A stretch of DNA of 62,018 nucleotides from Synechococcus sp. BS301-5m-G53 (GCA_016779825.1 JADHMX010000002.1:1-62018); one strand, 5' to 3'. Shown: positions 1 through 8,759, numbered from the stretch's first letter. Notes: generated from the letters alone by a model not told the origin. Made by a program: numbers and translations.

Positions 1-959
1 GCATTTTCAAACAATCCCAACCATGAGCGACGGAACTGAAAATCTTGCCGAAGCAATTTCAGAACCCGTTTTTGATAACTAACCTTGTGAGGATCCGAAG
101 CAAGCAGTTGCTCAGTGGCTCTAATTTCTTGCTGAATCGTGCGACGACGGTAAACCTTTTGAATCTTCATCACACTGTCGCGCAGCTCTAGTTTCGCCGC
201 CTCAGGGTCACCATCAACGTTGTCTCGCAGATGATCCAACATGGACCGATCCAACGACATTTGGTAAGGGTCAGGCTGCTCCGGCATGGCGTTGAGAACG
301 TTCAAAAGGAACGCCACGCGGGCATGACGGCTGGGGAAATCCATTGAATCTGCATCAGCATTCAAATTCACCTGTTTCCTCCCTGAGCTCTGCGCCAAGG
401 TTCGCTTCACCACACCGCCCTCCTTCAACAACAGGTCATCAAGGCCGCGGAGGTAGTAGTGCTGAACAGGAAATTGCTGTCCCTGGGCAATCCCCAGACA
501 ACGACCCGCACCAGAGGTGTTCGACGCATGAAGACGGAGACGCTTGAGCGCAGATGTCTTGACAATCGATTTAACTTGAGGAAAAACAAAAAATTTCTTC
601 TGCGGAGATTCAAAGAATGCATCATCCATCGATGCCGTTAACCTCCAAGGCATCAAAAGCGATTCAACCCGCTCCTCATCGAGAAAAGAAAATAGATCCG
701 GGTGCAAGTATTCATCAGCATCAATAACGGCGACATAATCCTCACAAATCAGATCCTGAACAGCGGAGATCCTTTGACCCTCAGATTCATGGAAGACAAT
801 TCCATTTCGCGCAAATATTTCGCGACACAGCGGCGCAGCTCCTGGGGCAATCACTGGATAAAACGCATCAACACCAAGGCGCCGATGGTGATCAATAAAA
901 GACTGAAGGTAGGGAGCTTCGCCGTCAAAAACACGAACCGCAATAGCGAAACTGCTCAC
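1..959 (-). CDS. Glycosyltransferase-like protein (GT2/GT92 type), C-terminus beyond the window
   Basis: An open frame runs without a stop from a GTG at 959 to the window edge (319 codons visible). A TGA lies directly before the GTG, so no earlier start is possible. The N-terminus reads AIAVRVFDGEAPYLQSFIDH, as in family 2/92 transferases ('RNEapYLkEWieyH'), followed by LGVDAFYPVI and a DxD-like VIDADEYLHP at about residues 79-86, the expected nucleotide-sugar/metal site. The remainder is hydrophilic and has no obvious membrane segment. The likely role is adding a sugar to a surface glycan; the acceptor is unknown. It is less GC-rich than its neighbours. The fold class is fairly sure; the exact family is not. 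Confidence 0.75.
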   Translation of the reverse strand, partial: MSSFAIAVRVFDGEAPYLQSFIDHHRRLGVDAFYPVIAPGAAPLCREIFARNGIVFHESEGQRISAVQDLICEDYVAVIDADEYLHPDLFSFLDEERVESLLMPWRLTASMDDAFFESPQKKFFVFPQVKSIVKTSALKRLRLHASNTSGAGRCLGIAQGQQFPVQHYYLRGLDDLLLKEGGVVKRTLAQSSGRKQVNLNADADSMDFPSRHARVAFLLNVLNAMPEQPDPYQMSLDRSMLDHLRDNVDGDPEAAKLELRDSVMKIQKVYRRRTIQQEIRATEQLLASDPHKVSYQKRVLKLLRQDFQFRRSWLGLFEN

Positions 960-1151
960 TCAACCCCAGAATTTTGATTCAAATTACCACAAACAACATC
1001 AAAAACCTGTTGCGTCGCGGGTCATGACTGGATCTTCCAAGCCAAAACAAAACAAACTGCCAGAACGTTCAGGAAGCCTTCAAAACGACCTGATCACAGC
1101 TAGCCATGCGAGGCTTACATCACCTCAAGGTCTAATCTCACGTTCCGCGGA
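960..1151. other. Intergenic region between the glycosyltransferase and yajQ
   Basis: About 190 bases upstream of the left-edge glycosyltransferase and downstream of yajQ. The part next to the transferase is AT-rich and probably carries its promoter, but I could not single out a convincing -35/-10 pair. A 45-codon frame on the + strand (1024-1161) is present but lacks a ribosome-binding site; I do not call it a gene. Confidence 0.5.
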
Positions 1152-1649
1152 TCAGCGATAGTTCTCAAACTGGAGAGGAACATCAAGTTCATCTTCCTTA
1201 CTCTTGACGAGCTGAATTGCAGCCTGAAGATCATCCTTGCTTTTGCCCGTAATCCGCACACTTTCACCCTGGATCGCCACTGTCACCTTTTTGAGCTCGT
1301 CGCGCACCATCTTGCTCAACTTCTTCGCAATCTCCTGACTGAGACCCTTGCGCAGCTTCACCACCTGCCGGACCCGATTGCCCCCGGCCGTTTCAGGCGT
1401 TTGAAAATCAAAAATCTTGAGTGAAAGGTTGCGCTTGGTCGCTTTGGTTCGAAGTACATCCTCCACCGCCTGAAGCGTCATGTCACTGGCCGTGGTGATC
1501 ACCAGCTCCGTCTCCTCCAGATCAATCTCCGTACCGGAATCCTTGAGGTCATAACGGTTGCCCACATCGCGACGCACCTGATCCAGGGTGTTGACCAGCT
1601 CCTGACGATCAAAGTCTGAGACCACATCGAAGGAATAAGTGCTGGCCAT
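1152..1649 (-). CDS. yajQ: YajQ family nucleotide-binding protein
   Basis: A protein of 165 residues, the usual YajQ length, beginning MASTYSFDVVSDFDRQEL. The two-subdomain YajQ pattern is visible: DRQELVNTLDQVRRDVGNRY with the YDLKD segment, then a central LRKGLSQEIAKKLSK helix, and the end VRITGKSKDDLQAAI followed by LPLQF-like VPLQFENYR. Family members bind nucleotides, and in some bacteria cyclic di-GMP or tRNA/RNA; the role in cyanobacteria is not settled. The frame stays open upstream to 1904, but the family start is the ATG at 1649. It is divergent from the MAPEG gene across about 100 bases, which should hold both promoters. Confidence 0.9.
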   Translation of the reverse strand: MASTYSFDVVSDFDRQELVNTLDQVRRDVGNRYDLKDSGTEIDLEETELVITTASDMTLQAVEDVLRTKATKRNLSLKIFDFQTPETAGGNRVRQVVKLRKGLSQEIAKKLSKMVRDELKKVTVAIQGESVRITGKSKDDLQAAIQLVKSKEDELDVPLQFENYR

Positions 1650-1748
1650 GTCGCGAACCTGTCGTTCCTCCAGCTTAGAAAGCCGCGGATCCCTAGCAGG
1701 TTGCAGCCGAACGAAGCCCGTTAGGGTCCCCAGGTTTGATCGGAAGCC

Positions 1749-2165
1749 ATGACTCCTGCGTTTGCCTGGGCCCTCTGTCTGATGGGAGCCGTCGTGATGG
1801 TGAGCATCGTGCTCACCGGCGCCGGGCGAGCCAAAGCCGATTTCACGATGGCTGATCTTCAGGCACCTCGGGCGATGTTTGAGCGACTGCCCGCCTTCGG
1901 GCAACGTGCCGTGTGGGCCCAGGAAAACAGCTGGGAGGCACTGACCCTTGGGGCACCGGCAATGCTGTTGTGTCTGATCAGCGGCGTCAGCAGCCCCACA
2001 GCAATCGCAGCAGCTTGGATCTGGCCAGGTGTTCGTTTCGTTTACCTGTTTGCCTATGTCGGCAATGTGCCTCCCCTGAGAGGCCTGTGCTGGGCGACGG
2101 GAGTCACGGCCGTCGGCATCTGTTACGTGGAGGGACTGCGGGCCGTGATCAGCGCCGCTGGCTGA
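1749..2165 (+). CDS. MAPEG family integral membrane protein
   Basis: A protein of 138 residues with hydrophobic spans near residues 5-25, 66-90 and 108-130. Between the first two sits the MAPEG signature-like segment ENSWEAL (59-65), matching the family's 'N..E..p' motif in eicosanoid/glutathione-dependent membrane proteins. Bacterial members are poorly characterised; a glutathione-linked membrane activity is possible but only inferred. The TGA stop (2163-2165) directly abuts the stop of the converging gene, the two forming a TGATCA palindrome with no intergenic base. Confidence 0.75.
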   Translation: MTPAFAWALCLMGAVVMVSIVLTGAGRAKADFTMADLQAPRAMFERLPAFGQRAVWAQENSWEALTLGAPAMLLCLISGVSSPTAIAAAWIWPGVRFVYLFAYVGNVPPLRGLCWATGVTAVGICYVEGLRAVISAAG

Positions 2166-2702
2166 TCAGTCGAAATACAGCAGACTCACCACCTTCCCCA
2201 TGTCCTCTGCGGTTCGTGCACTGGCCAGCAGGGTTTCACTGTCGTGAAACGCCAGGCAGATCAATTGATCACAACGGTTGATGATCTCCTGATTGCACAA
2301 ACTGCTGGCCATCGGCAAGGGCAGATCGTCCTGCTCAGGCTTGTCCACAAGGTGCAGGACCCGATCCAGGAGATCTCGAATTTCAGGGACCTGTCGGTCG
2401 AGGCTCTGAGGCAACAGCACAGTGAGTTTGGAAGGGTCCACCTCAAGACACCCACGAATCACCGCAGCATTCACGCCCTGGGATCCGGATGTCACCAGAG
2501 AATGACCTTCCTGAACGAGAGACCGCGCCACCAACTCGATCAGATGAACCGCTACGACGGGCACATGGCGACTACCGAGGATGGCGATCCTTCTCTGACT
2601 TTTGTCCTGCAGAAGAGCGAGTTCCTGCGCAAGCGTGTCAACCCGATCGAGAGCTGGCAGATCCAGTGACTGACCCAAGGAAAATCCGCCGCCTGTTTTC
2701 AT
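2166..2702 (-). CDS. DprA/SLOG-like Rossmann-fold protein
   Basis: A protein of 178 residues. RIAILGSRH (about 38-46) followed by LVQEGHSLVTSGSQGVNAAVI gives the glycine-rich Rossmann pattern of the DprA/Smf and LOG superfamily, in which 'G.a..G.H..AL' binds nucleotide or DNA. The C-terminal half (INRCDQLICLAFHDSETLLASARTAED) fits the end of that fold. Cyanobacterial homologues are often called DNA recombination-mediator protein A. There is no winged-helix tail like that of true DprA, so a role in natural transformation is only a guess; nucleotide/ligand binding is the safer statement. It lies 16 bases downstream of the DRTGG gene and is probably cotranscribed with it. Confidence 0.65.
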   Translation of the reverse strand: MKTGGGFSLGQSLDLPALDRVDTLAQELALLQDKSQRRIAILGSRHVPVVAVHLIELVARSLVQEGHSLVTSGSQGVNAAVIRGCLEVDPSKLTVLLPQSLDRQVPEIRDLLDRVLHLVDKPEQDDLPLPMASSLCNQEIINRCDQLICLAFHDSETLLASARTAEDMGKVVSLLYFD

Positions 2703-2718
2703 CGGAAGTTAGCAACCA

Positions 2719-3816
2719 TCAGGCGTGCTGAACCGTCAGATTCAATGCATTAAAGAGCTGATCGAGCTTGCAATGCTCTTCCACGAGACGGAAGGCATAA
2801 GTCGCTTTCACCGCCTCGTGCAGCCTCACATGGCCGAAGGCCTGCTCAATCACTCCCACCGTGGCGAGGGTGTCGTGCTCGACCTTGAGCAAGGGCACGT
2901 CCAACTCCTCGGCGCGATTGATCAATTGAGGCAGAGGTTCCCCAGCTCCGGTGAGGATCAAACACTGGGTTGAGGCCTCCAGAGCAGCCAGCTGAATGTC
3001 GGTGCGATCCGCCCCGGTGACAACAGCCATGTTGCGTCGTTTTCGGAAGAACTCCATGGCCGAATTCACGTTCATCGCCCCGATACTCAGGGTTTCCACC
3101 AGCAGTTCTTGACGTTCCTGGCAACAGATCACCCGGGCGTTCAGCCGCCGCACCAACTCGCCGACAGTGACGCTGCGCAACAAGGGGGAACGGGGCATGA
3201 CGCCGAACACCTGCAAACCCAAACCCTGCAGAGCAGGGACCACTTGACGCTCCAAACTCTCGACTTCCTCGGGGGTGACAGCATTCAGAACCACACCAAC
3301 CAGGCGTTCTCCAAGGGTCTGCTTGGCGGCCAACAGTGCATCCACGCTGCGGCTGTCCTGCCACAGATGCACCAGCACGACCTTGGCATCCAGACCTGTT
3401 GCCAGTTGCGGAAGACTGAGGCCATACAGCAGTCCCTCCTGGAGGCTTCCTGCACATTCCAAAAGGGTGAGGCCTTCACCCGCCTGAATGTGCTGGCGCA
3501 GCTCAGCGAAACCTTGGCCGGCATCTAACTCGCCCTGTCCGAGGCGCTGAGCAGCTGTTGTCGGGGACAACAAATGCATCGATGGAATCAGTCGCTCAGG
3601 CGGCAGATTCAGGGTTTCACCAACAAAACGAACATCGTCATCGATCAGCGGCTGCGGCAACGGACCCTGGTTCGGATCCCAATCCAAGCTGGTGGCCAAG
3701 GGCTTGCCGAACCTGATCTGCTGTCCAGCACGCACAAGCTGCTGGGCAATGCCAAGAACTAGGGCCGACTTCCCACTGAACGGCTCACATGATCCGATCA
3801 ACAGTGTCGTTCCCAT
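2719..3816 (-). CDS. Phosphotransacetylase-like protein: BioD/CobB-type P-loop domain plus DRTGG domain
   Basis: A protein of 365 residues. The N-terminus (TTLLIGSCEPFSGKSALVLG) has the modified P-loop of the dethiobiotin synthetase/cobyrinate synthase type; the C-terminal third contains a DRTGG domain (VTGADRTDIQLAAL, about 266-279). This pairing is the N-terminal regulatory module of long phosphotransacetylases and occurs as a free-standing protein in cyanobacteria. The catalytic Pta domain is absent, so acetyl transfer is unlikely; a regulatory or ligand-sensing ATPase role is inferred. It is followed on the same strand by the SLOG-like gene. Confidence 0.75.
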   Translation of the reverse strand: MGTTLLIGSCEPFSGKSALVLGIAQQLVRAGQQIRFGKPLATSLDWDPNQGPLPQPLIDDDVRFVGETLNLPPERLIPSMHLLSPTTAAQRLGQGELDAGQGFAELRQHIQAGEGLTLLECAGSLQEGLLYGLSLPQLATGLDAKVVLVHLWQDSRSVDALLAAKQTLGERLVGVVLNAVTPEEVESLERQVVPALQGLGLQVFGVMPRSPLLRSVTVGELVRRLNARVICCQERQELLVETLSIGAMNVNSAMEFFRKRRNMAVVTGADRTDIQLAALEASTQCLILTGAGEPLPQLINRAEELDVPLLKVEHDTLATVGVIEQAFGHVRLHEAVKATYAFRLVEEHCKLDQLFNALNLTVQHA

Positions 3817-3842
3817 AGAGGTGATGCCTGTCCCTGGTGAAT

Positions 3843-4211
3843 CTAGGCCTGTTCAGGAGCATCTCCGCGATCCATCAACAACCACTGCCAGAAGCCTTCG
3901 GGCAGATCAGGCTCCGATCGCTGCTGATGGGAACGATCCATCAACCAGGCCACCAAACGATGGGTCAGCACAACGAAATCAATGTCTCCCTCGGGATGAC
4001 CAGGGAACCGGAGCTGACAGTCCAAGCTCTCCAAGGGCGCAGCAACCCCGTTCCAGCGGAGCACATAGGAATATCCATCGCGTCCGGAAACCGGACGCAG
4101 ACCCTGCAGTTCACCACGCCCCAAGATCTGCAGGGCTGCCGAGAGATCCTGTTCACGACGGACACCACCGCAGTAGGGCGCGAACAGAACCAATTGGGCA
4201 GCATCTGACAC
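3843..4211 (-). CDS. Conserved hypothetical protein, 122 residues
   Basis: Not recognised. The protein is soluble, has no signal peptide or membrane span, and is rich in W, D and R. It starts MSDAAQLVLFAPYCGGVRRE and ends in an acidic/proline tail. Codon use matches the neighbours and the frame fills the space between two real genes, so it is probably coding. It is 26 bases upstream of the DRTGG gene on the same strand, suggesting a three-gene unit (3816-2166), and is divergent from the SDR gene. Confidence 0.6.
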   Translation of the reverse strand: MSDAAQLVLFAPYCGGVRREQDLSAALQILGRGELQGLRPVSGRDGYSYVLRWNGVAAPLESLDCQLRFPGHPEGDIDFVVLTHRLVAWLMDRSHQQRSEPDLPEGFWQWLLMDRGDAPEQA

Positions 4212-4265
4212 AGCGGGTGCTTGGTCCTTGCTCCGATCGCTTCAAGGATGCCCCAAGCTGGCGCC

Positions 4266-4985
4266 ATGGCCCAGTCCCCCTTTCACGGCAAACGCATCGG
4301 CATCACAGGCGCGCGGGGCGCCCTTGGCGCAGCCCTAGCCCGGTGCTTCCGTGCCGCAGGCGCCCACGTGATTGGATTCACCCACGGCTCAACACCTCAA
4401 GTGCAACCGGATGGCCCGCACCGATGGGTGAGCTGGAGCTGCGGCAAGGAAGCCAGCCTGGATGCCGATCTTGCCGAGATCGATGTGCTGATCCTGAACC
4501 ACGGCATCAACCCTCAGGGCAACCAGAGCCCTGATGTGATCGATCAAGCCCTGGAGATCAACACCTTGAGCAGCTGGCGGCTCATGCAGCGATTTGAAGC
4601 CATCAGCAGAGCCCTGCCGCAGGGTTGCCCCAGGGAAGTGTGGATCAACACCTCGGAGGCTGAAATTCAGCCCGCCGTCAGCCCGGTTTACGAACTCACC
4701 AAGCGGATGCTGGGCCAACTGGTGAGTATCCGCGGGGCGGTGCTCGATGCCTCAGGGCGCGAGGCCTTGATCCTGCGCAAACTTGTGCTCGGCCCATTTC
4801 GCTCGTCGCTCAATCCGATTGGAGTGATGGGCGCCGATTTCGTCGCAGCACAAGTGGTGCGTCAGGCGAGCTGGGGGTTTCGCCTTGTGATCGTCACCCC
4901 CAACCCCTTGACCTATGTCTTGATGCCGCTGAACGAGCTCGGACGGCGGGTCTACAGCCGAATCCTCAATCGCCCCGGTCCGTAA
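4266..4985 (+). CDS. Short-chain dehydrogenase/reductase (SDR) family protein
   Basis: From the ATG at 4266 the product is 239 residues. It has the NAD(P)-binding motif ITGARGALG (13-21), NHG at 88-90 in place of the usual NAG, and a YxxxK catalytic pair (Y142, K146 in VYELTKRML). An upstream GTG/ATG in frame at 4221 would add 15 unlikely residues. Similar domains occur at the end of cyanobacterial sterol-desaturase/SDR fusions, but here the domain stands alone. Substrate unknown. Its last 20 bases overlap the converging map gene. Confidence 0.75.
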   Translation: MAQSPFHGKRIGITGARGALGAALARCFRAAGAHVIGFTHGSTPQVQPDGPHRWVSWSCGKEASLDADLAEIDVLILNHGINPQGNQSPDVIDQALEINTLSSWRLMQRFEAISRALPQGCPREVWINTSEAEIQPAVSPVYELTKRMLGQLVSIRGAVLDASGREALILRKLVLGPFRSSLNPIGVMGADFVAAQVVRQASWGFRLVIVTPNPLTYVLMPLNELGRRVYSRILNRPGP

Positions 4986-5811
4986 GGATCTCGCATCCGT
5001 CACTCGTGACCAGAACGGTGTGCTCCCATTGCGCCGAGAGGGAGCCATCACGGGTCACGACCGTCCACTGATCCCGCAACGTGCGGCAGGCCTTGCTGCC
5101 GGCATTGAGGATGGGCTCGATCGCCAGGGTCATGCCGGGACGCAAGGTGACGTTGGGAAGCTCATCGGTGCGGAAATTGAAGACGGAGGGTTCTTCATGC
5201 AGGTTCCGGCCGACGCCGTGGCCGGTGTAATCCTCCACAACACTGAAACCGTTCGCCTTGACGTGGTCCTCAACGGCGCCAGCGATATCCAGAAGCGTGT
5301 TGCCCGCTTTGACTTGACCGAGACCAGCCATCAAGGCCTCCTTGGCAACACGGCTGAGGGTCTGGGCTTCCTCGGGGGCATCACCCACGCAGATCGTGAT
5401 GCAGCTGTCACCGTGATAACCCTCGAAATAGGCGCCCGTATCCACCTTCAAAAGATCGCCTTGCCGAATCACCCGCTTGGGACTGGGAATACCGTGCACC
5501 ACTTCGTTGTTGATGCTGGCGCAGATGCTCGCAGGGAATCCGTGATATCCCTTGAAACTTGGGGTGGCCCCCATCTCACGGATGCGTTTTTCGGCATAGG
5601 CATCGATATCTCCGGTGGTTTGTCCGGGTTCCACCATCCCCATCACCTCCCGCAGCACGGTGGCGACGATGTGGCTGGCCTGGCGCATGATCTTGACTTC
5701 GCGTGCCGATTTGATCTCAACACCTCGACGCTTCTGAATCCTCGGCCCGGTAGCTGTCACCTGCCCCTGAGCGGCCTGGGTGGATGCCAGAAGATCAGCA
5801 AAGAGATTCAT
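4966..5811 (-). CDS. map: Methionine aminopeptidase, type I
   Basis: Removes the initiator methionine from new proteins. The fold is complete: [16 protein letters not shown], the substrate/metal region [18 protein letters not shown], metal ligands in [29 protein letters not shown] and LAIEPIL, and the last ligand glutamate in WEHTVLVT. Chosen start is the ATG at 5811 ([10 protein letters not shown]); an ATG four codons upstream (5823) is equally open. An N-terminal extension of about 30 residues before the catalytic domain is common in cyanobacterial paralogues. The 3' end overlaps the SDR gene tail to tail by 20 bases. Confidence 0.93.
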   Translation of the reverse strand: MNLFADLLASTQAAQGQVTATGPRIQKRRGVEIKSAREVKIMRQASHIVATVLREVMGMVEPGQTTGDIDAYAEKRIREMGATPSFKGYHGFPASICASINNEVVHGIPSPKRVIRQGDLLKVDTGAYFEGYHGDSCITICVGDAPEEAQTLSRVAKEALMAGLGQVKAGNTLLDIAGAVEDHVKANGFSVVEDYTGHGVGRNLHEEPSVFNFRTDELPNVTLRPGMTLAIEPILNAGSKACRTLRDQWTVVTRDGSLSAQWEHTVLVTSDGCEILTDRGD

Positions 5812-5855
5812 GACCCAACCCAATATCCGTCACGCTATCAACAGCAACCGAATTG

Positions 5856-6152
5856 ATGCCGGCCATGCCGCTGCTTGTGCGCTTGCGCGAACTGCACCGA
5901 AACGTTGCACCCTTCGTTCTGGCGCCCCTGCTGGTGACAGTGTTCTCCGGCGTCAGTTATCGATTGGCCCGGGATTGGTTTGGAGCAAGCCGCGAGCAGG
6001 TGCACTGGCTGATGGTGGTGCATGAAGGCGAATGGCTTGGATCCACGCTGGAACCGGTCGTCGTGCTCCTCAACGCCATCGGCCTGCTGTGGATGCTGAT
6101 TACGGGAGCAGGGCTCTTGATGGAGCGATGGGGTCGAAAGGTACACTCATAG
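5856..6152 (+). CDS. PepSY-associated membrane protein (PiuB-like, short)
   Basis: A protein of 98 residues resembling the first part of PepSY_TM (iron-regulated membrane protein) proteins: [34 protein letters not shown] is the family's 'lH.w.gl.l.lpllv..iTG..yrl' pattern, and a second hydrophobic segment ([20 protein letters not shown]) follows. Two membrane spans are predicted with a charged loop containing [10 protein letters not shown]. It is far shorter than full PepSY_TM proteins. Function unknown. It ends 25 bases before the rplS start. Confidence 0.6.
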   Translation: MPAMPLLVRLRELHRNVAPFVLAPLLVTVFSGVSYRLARDWFGASREQVHWLMVVHEGEWLGSTLEPVVVLLNAIGLLWMLITGAGLLMERWGRKVHS

Positions 6153-6177
6153 TTTGGCGATTCAACGCGGAGCTGGG

Positions 6178-6654
6178 ATGGCAGCCGATTCGAAGGACAC
6201 AACGGTGACCGACGACAACACCGAAACGGCTGTGGAAACAGCAACTGAGACAACAGCTGCAAAGGCCAGCAATGCTGCCAGTGCTCCTGCTAAGAAGCTC
6301 AGCGCCGAGGCCCTCATTCGCGCCTTTGAGACGGCTCAGCAGAAAGACGATCTGCCTGAGATCTACGTGGGCGACACCGTGCGCGTTGGTGTCCGCATCA
6401 GCGAAGGCAACAAGGAACGTGTGCAGCCCTACGAGGGCGTGGTGATCTCCAAGCGTCACGGCGGCCTGAATCAGACCATTACCGTGCGCCGAATTTTCCA
6501 AGGCATCGGCGTCGAGCGGGTGTTCATGCTGCATAGCCCCCAGGTGGCTTCCATCAAGGTGGAGCGGCGCGGTAAGGTACGTCGGGCGAAGCTTTTCTAT
6601 CTGCGGGAACGGGTGGGCAAGGCCACCCGCGTGAAGCAGCGCTTCGATCGCTGA
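6178..6654 (+). CDS. rplS: 50S ribosomal protein L19
   Basis: A protein of 158 residues. The core ([66 protein letters not shown]) is canonical L19, which sits at the 30S-50S interface. An N-terminal extension of about 40 residues, rich in T, A and E, precedes the core, a known feature of cyanobacterial L19 proteins. The start is the ATG at 6178; an in-frame TTG at 6154 is also open. tRNA-Trp follows 59 bases downstream. Confidence 0.95.
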   Translation: MAADSKDTTVTDDNTETAVETATETTAAKASNAASAPAKKLSAEALIRAFETAQQKDDLPEIYVGDTVRVGVRISEGNKERVQPYEGVVISKRHGGLNQTITVRRIFQGIGVERVFMLHSPQVASIKVERRGKVRRAKLFYLRERVGKATRVKQRFDR

Positions 6655-6713
6655 GGTTTCGACCTCGTTCAATCAGTTGCCAACAACAACGTTGGCTAGG
6701 GGTTCATCGCCTT

Positions 6714-6786
6714 GCGCCGTTAGTTCAGTTGGTAGAACGCAGGTCTCCAAAACCTGATGTCGGGGGTTCGAGTCCTCCACGGCGCG
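6714..6786 (+). tRNA. trnW: tRNA-Trp (CCA anticodon)
   Basis: A cloverleaf of 73 bases can be drawn: acceptor GCGCCGT pairs with ACGGCGC (6779-6785), discriminator G6786, anticodon arm CAGGT-CTCCAAA-ACCTG with CCA in the loop, and a T arm with GGTTCGAGTCC. The 3' CCA is not encoded. It lies between rplS and a small SH3/KOW-like gene. Confidence 0.95.
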
Positions 6787-6823
6787 TCCGATGTTCCCCT
6801 TGTGCAGTTTCCCGGTTCTGAGC

Positions 6824-7012
6824 ATGGAGTTGGATCTTCAACCTGGTGATGTTGTGAAGGTGCTGGAATCAGCCGCTCTTGGCTGGGTCCGTGCCCGAGT
6901 GATACGCGTCAAGTCCGGCGGCCGCGTGGTCGTTCAAAGTGATCAAGGACGTGAATTCACCGCCCGCGGCAATCAGGTTCGGCTCATCGAGCCTGCAGGA
7001 TTCCGTCCCTGA
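6824..7012 (+). CDS. Small SH3/KOW-like protein, 62 residues
   Basis: Starts at ATG 6824, 37 bases after tRNA-Trp. The sequence (LQPGDVVKVLESAALGWVRARVIRVKSGGRVVVQ, then TARGNQVRLIEP) is all alternating beta-strand pattern with 'GD.V.V....GW..A.V' at the front, typical of small SH3-like barrels such as KOW domains. RNA or protein binding is plausible but not shown. In many bacteria secE follows trnW; this is not SecE because it lacks a membrane span. An in-frame ATG at 6791 exists but overlaps the tRNA trailer. Confidence 0.7.
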   Translation: MELDLQPGDVVKVLESAALGWVRARVIRVKSGGRVVVQSDQGREFTARGNQVRLIEPAGFRP

Positions 7013-7055
7013 ATCGTTGGTCCATCGGTCAAATACACCGAAGACCTATTGCCGG

Positions 7056-7085
7056 TCCCGACGACGTTGTTGTCGGGATTTTTTT
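7056..7085 (+). terminator. Rho-independent terminator after the trnW region
   Basis: TCCCGACGA (7056-7064) pairs with TTGTCGGGA (7070-7078) around a short loop, followed by seven T (7079-7085). It lies 44 bases after the small SH3/KOW-like gene and should end the rplS-trnW transcript. Confidence 0.85.
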
Positions 7086-7132
7086 ATGGCAGCGCAGCAA
7101 TGACAAAACACGGTTGATCCTCCCTTCAGTTG

Positions 7133-7162
7133 TTGACGGAGGGCAGGGCAACAGTTGATACT
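7133..7162 (+). promoter_or_regulatory. Candidate sigma70-type promoter for tRNA-Asp/gltX
   Basis: TTGACG (7133-7138) and GATACT (7157-7162) are 18 bases apart, placing transcription start about 60 bases before tRNA-Asp. It lies just past the upstream terminator, where a promoter is needed. The -10 matches consensus at four of six positions. Prediction only. Confidence 0.35.
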
Positions 7163-7230
7163 GATCAGGTCGCGCAAGCGACACAGATCAGATTCTTCGG
7201 AGCGCGTCTCGCGAGTTCTGAATCAGATCT

Positions 7231-7304
7231 GGGACCGTAGTTCAACCGGTTAGAGCACCGCCCTGTCACGGCGGAAGTTGCGGGTTCGAATCCCGTCGGT
7301 CCCG
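7231..7304 (+). tRNA. trnD: tRNA-Asp (GTC anticodon)
   Basis: 74 bases: acceptor GGGACCG pairs with CGGTCCC (7297-7303), discriminator G7304, anticodon arm CCGCC-CTGTCAC-GGCGG with GTC in the loop, and T arm GCGGGTTCGAATCCCGT. CCA is not encoded. It ends 21 bases before the gltX start, so the two are probably cotranscribed. Confidence 0.95.
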
Positions 7305-7325
7305 TTCTCACCACCAAAAGCCTCG

Positions 7326-8759
7326 ATGGTGCGCGTTCGATTGGCCCCAAGCCCAACGGGCACGCTTCATATTGGAACGGCGCGCACCGCTGTTTTTAAT
7401 TGGCTGTACGCCAAGCACGAGAAGGGGACATTCGTGCTGCGCATTGAAGATACCGACAAGGAGCGATCCAAACCGGAGTACACCCAGAACATCCTCGAGG
7501 GCTTGCAATGGCTCGGGATCAACTGGGATGAGGAGCCCGTCATCCAGAGCGAACGGGTGGCTGAGCATCGCGAAGCGATTCAGACCCTTCTCGATCGGGG
7601 ATTGGCCTACCGCTGCTATGCCAGCGAAACGGAACTCACGGCCATGCGCGATGCGCAGAAAGCGGCCAATCAAGCTCCGCGCTACGACAACCGCCACAGG
7701 GCTCTGACGCCGGATCAGGAGCAGGCCTTTCAGGCAGAGGGTCGTGAAGCGGTGATCCGCTTTCGCATTGATGACGCTGCAGAAATCCGCTGGAACGATC
7801 TGGTGCGTGGAGCCATGAGCTGGCGGGGCTCTGACCTCGGCGGAGACATGGTGATTGCCCGTCGCGCTCCGGCCGATCAGATCGGAGACCCCCTCTACAA
7901 CCTTGTGGTTGTGGTCGATGACGCCGCGATGAAGATCAGCCACGTGATCCGTGGTGAAGACCACATCGCCAACACCGCCAAACAACTGCTTCTCTACGAA
8001 GCGCTTGGCCTCCCGTTGCCCACCTTTGCCCACGCCCCGCTCATCCTCAATGCCGAGGGACGCAAACTGTCCAAACGGGATGGTGTCACCTCCATCAATG
8101 ACTTCCGCGCCATGGGATACACCCCTGACGCCATTGCCAACTACATGACGTTGTTGGGCTGGTCCGTGCCGGAGGGCATGGAGGAACGGTTCAGCTTGAG
8201 TGAAGCCGCAGCCGTCTTCGGTTTCGACCGCGTCAACAAAGCCGGTGCACGCTTCGACTGGGACAAGCTCAACTGGCTCAATGCCCAGGTTCTGCATGGA
8301 TGGACGGCGGAACACCTCCTGGAAGAATTGACTCCCCTCTGGTCTGAACGCGGTTGGACGCCCCCCAGTCACACCAGTTGGTGCCTTGACCTCTGCGCCT
8401 TACTGGGCCCTTCCCTCACTCTGCTGAAGGACGGCGTCGAGCAGGCTGAACCGTTCTTTGAATGTCCGGAACTCCAGGGGGATGCTCTCGAGCAACTCGC
8501 CGCTGATGGAGCCAAAGCAGCCATTGCCGACCTCGTTCAGCGGCTCGAGAGCGAGCCCTGGGATGGAAGCGACATTGATCAGGCCAAATCTTGGCTGGGA
8601 GATGCCGCCAAAGCGGCCGGTGTGAAAAAAGGGATTGTGATGAAATCCCTGCGTGCCGCTTTACTTGGACGTCTTCAAGGGCCCGATCTGATCACCACAT
8701 GGTCACTGCTGGCCAGAATCGGTGATGACCTGCCCCGCCTGCGCCGCTGCCTCGGCTGA
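7326..8759 (+). CDS. gltX: Glutamyl-tRNA synthetase
   Basis: A protein of 477 residues, normal length for bacterial GluRS. It charges tRNA-Glu; in cyanobacteria this enzyme is generally non-discriminating and also forms Glu-tRNA-Gln for GatCAB, and Glu-tRNA feeds tetrapyrrole synthesis. Class I motifs: HIGH as [10 protein letters not shown] near the N-terminus and KMSKS as [18 protein letters not shown] and [11 protein letters not shown] are further catalytic-domain hallmarks. Start at ATG 7326 ([12 protein letters not shown]); an upstream in-frame codon at 7278 lies inside tRNA-Asp and can be excluded. The last 57 bases overlap the converging antiporter gene. Confidence 0.96.
   Translation: MVRVRLAPSPTGTLHIGTARTAVFNWLYAKHEKGTFVLRIEDTDKERSKPEYTQNILEGLQWLGINWDEEPVIQSERVAEHREAIQTLLDRGLAYRCYASETELTAMRDAQKAANQAPRYDNRHRALTPDQEQAFQAEGREAVIRFRIDDAAEIRWNDLVRGAMSWRGSDLGGDMVIARRAPADQIGDPLYNLVVVVDDAAMKISHVIRGEDHIANTAKQLLLYEALGLPLPTFAHAPLILNAEGRKLSKRDGVTSINDFRAMGYTPDAIANYMTLLGWSVPEGMEERFSLSEAAAVFGFDRVNKAGARFDWDKLNWLNAQVLHGWTAEHLLEELTPLWSERGWTPPSHTSWCLDLCALLGPSLTLLKDGVEQAEPFFECPELQGDALEQLAADGAKAAIADLVQRLESEPWDGSDIDQAKSWLGDAAKAAGVKKGIVMKSLRAALLGRLQGPDLITTWSLLARIGDDLPRLRRCLG

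Noticed and set aside
1024-1161. A 45-codon + strand frame between the left-edge glycosyltransferase and yajQ
   Set aside because: No ribosome-binding site, no recognisable motif, and it runs into the yajQ end. Could be real but unsupported.
7308-8372. A 354-codon frame antisense to gltX
   Set aside because: Shadow of a strongly conserved gene; residue make-up has no domain or membrane logic.
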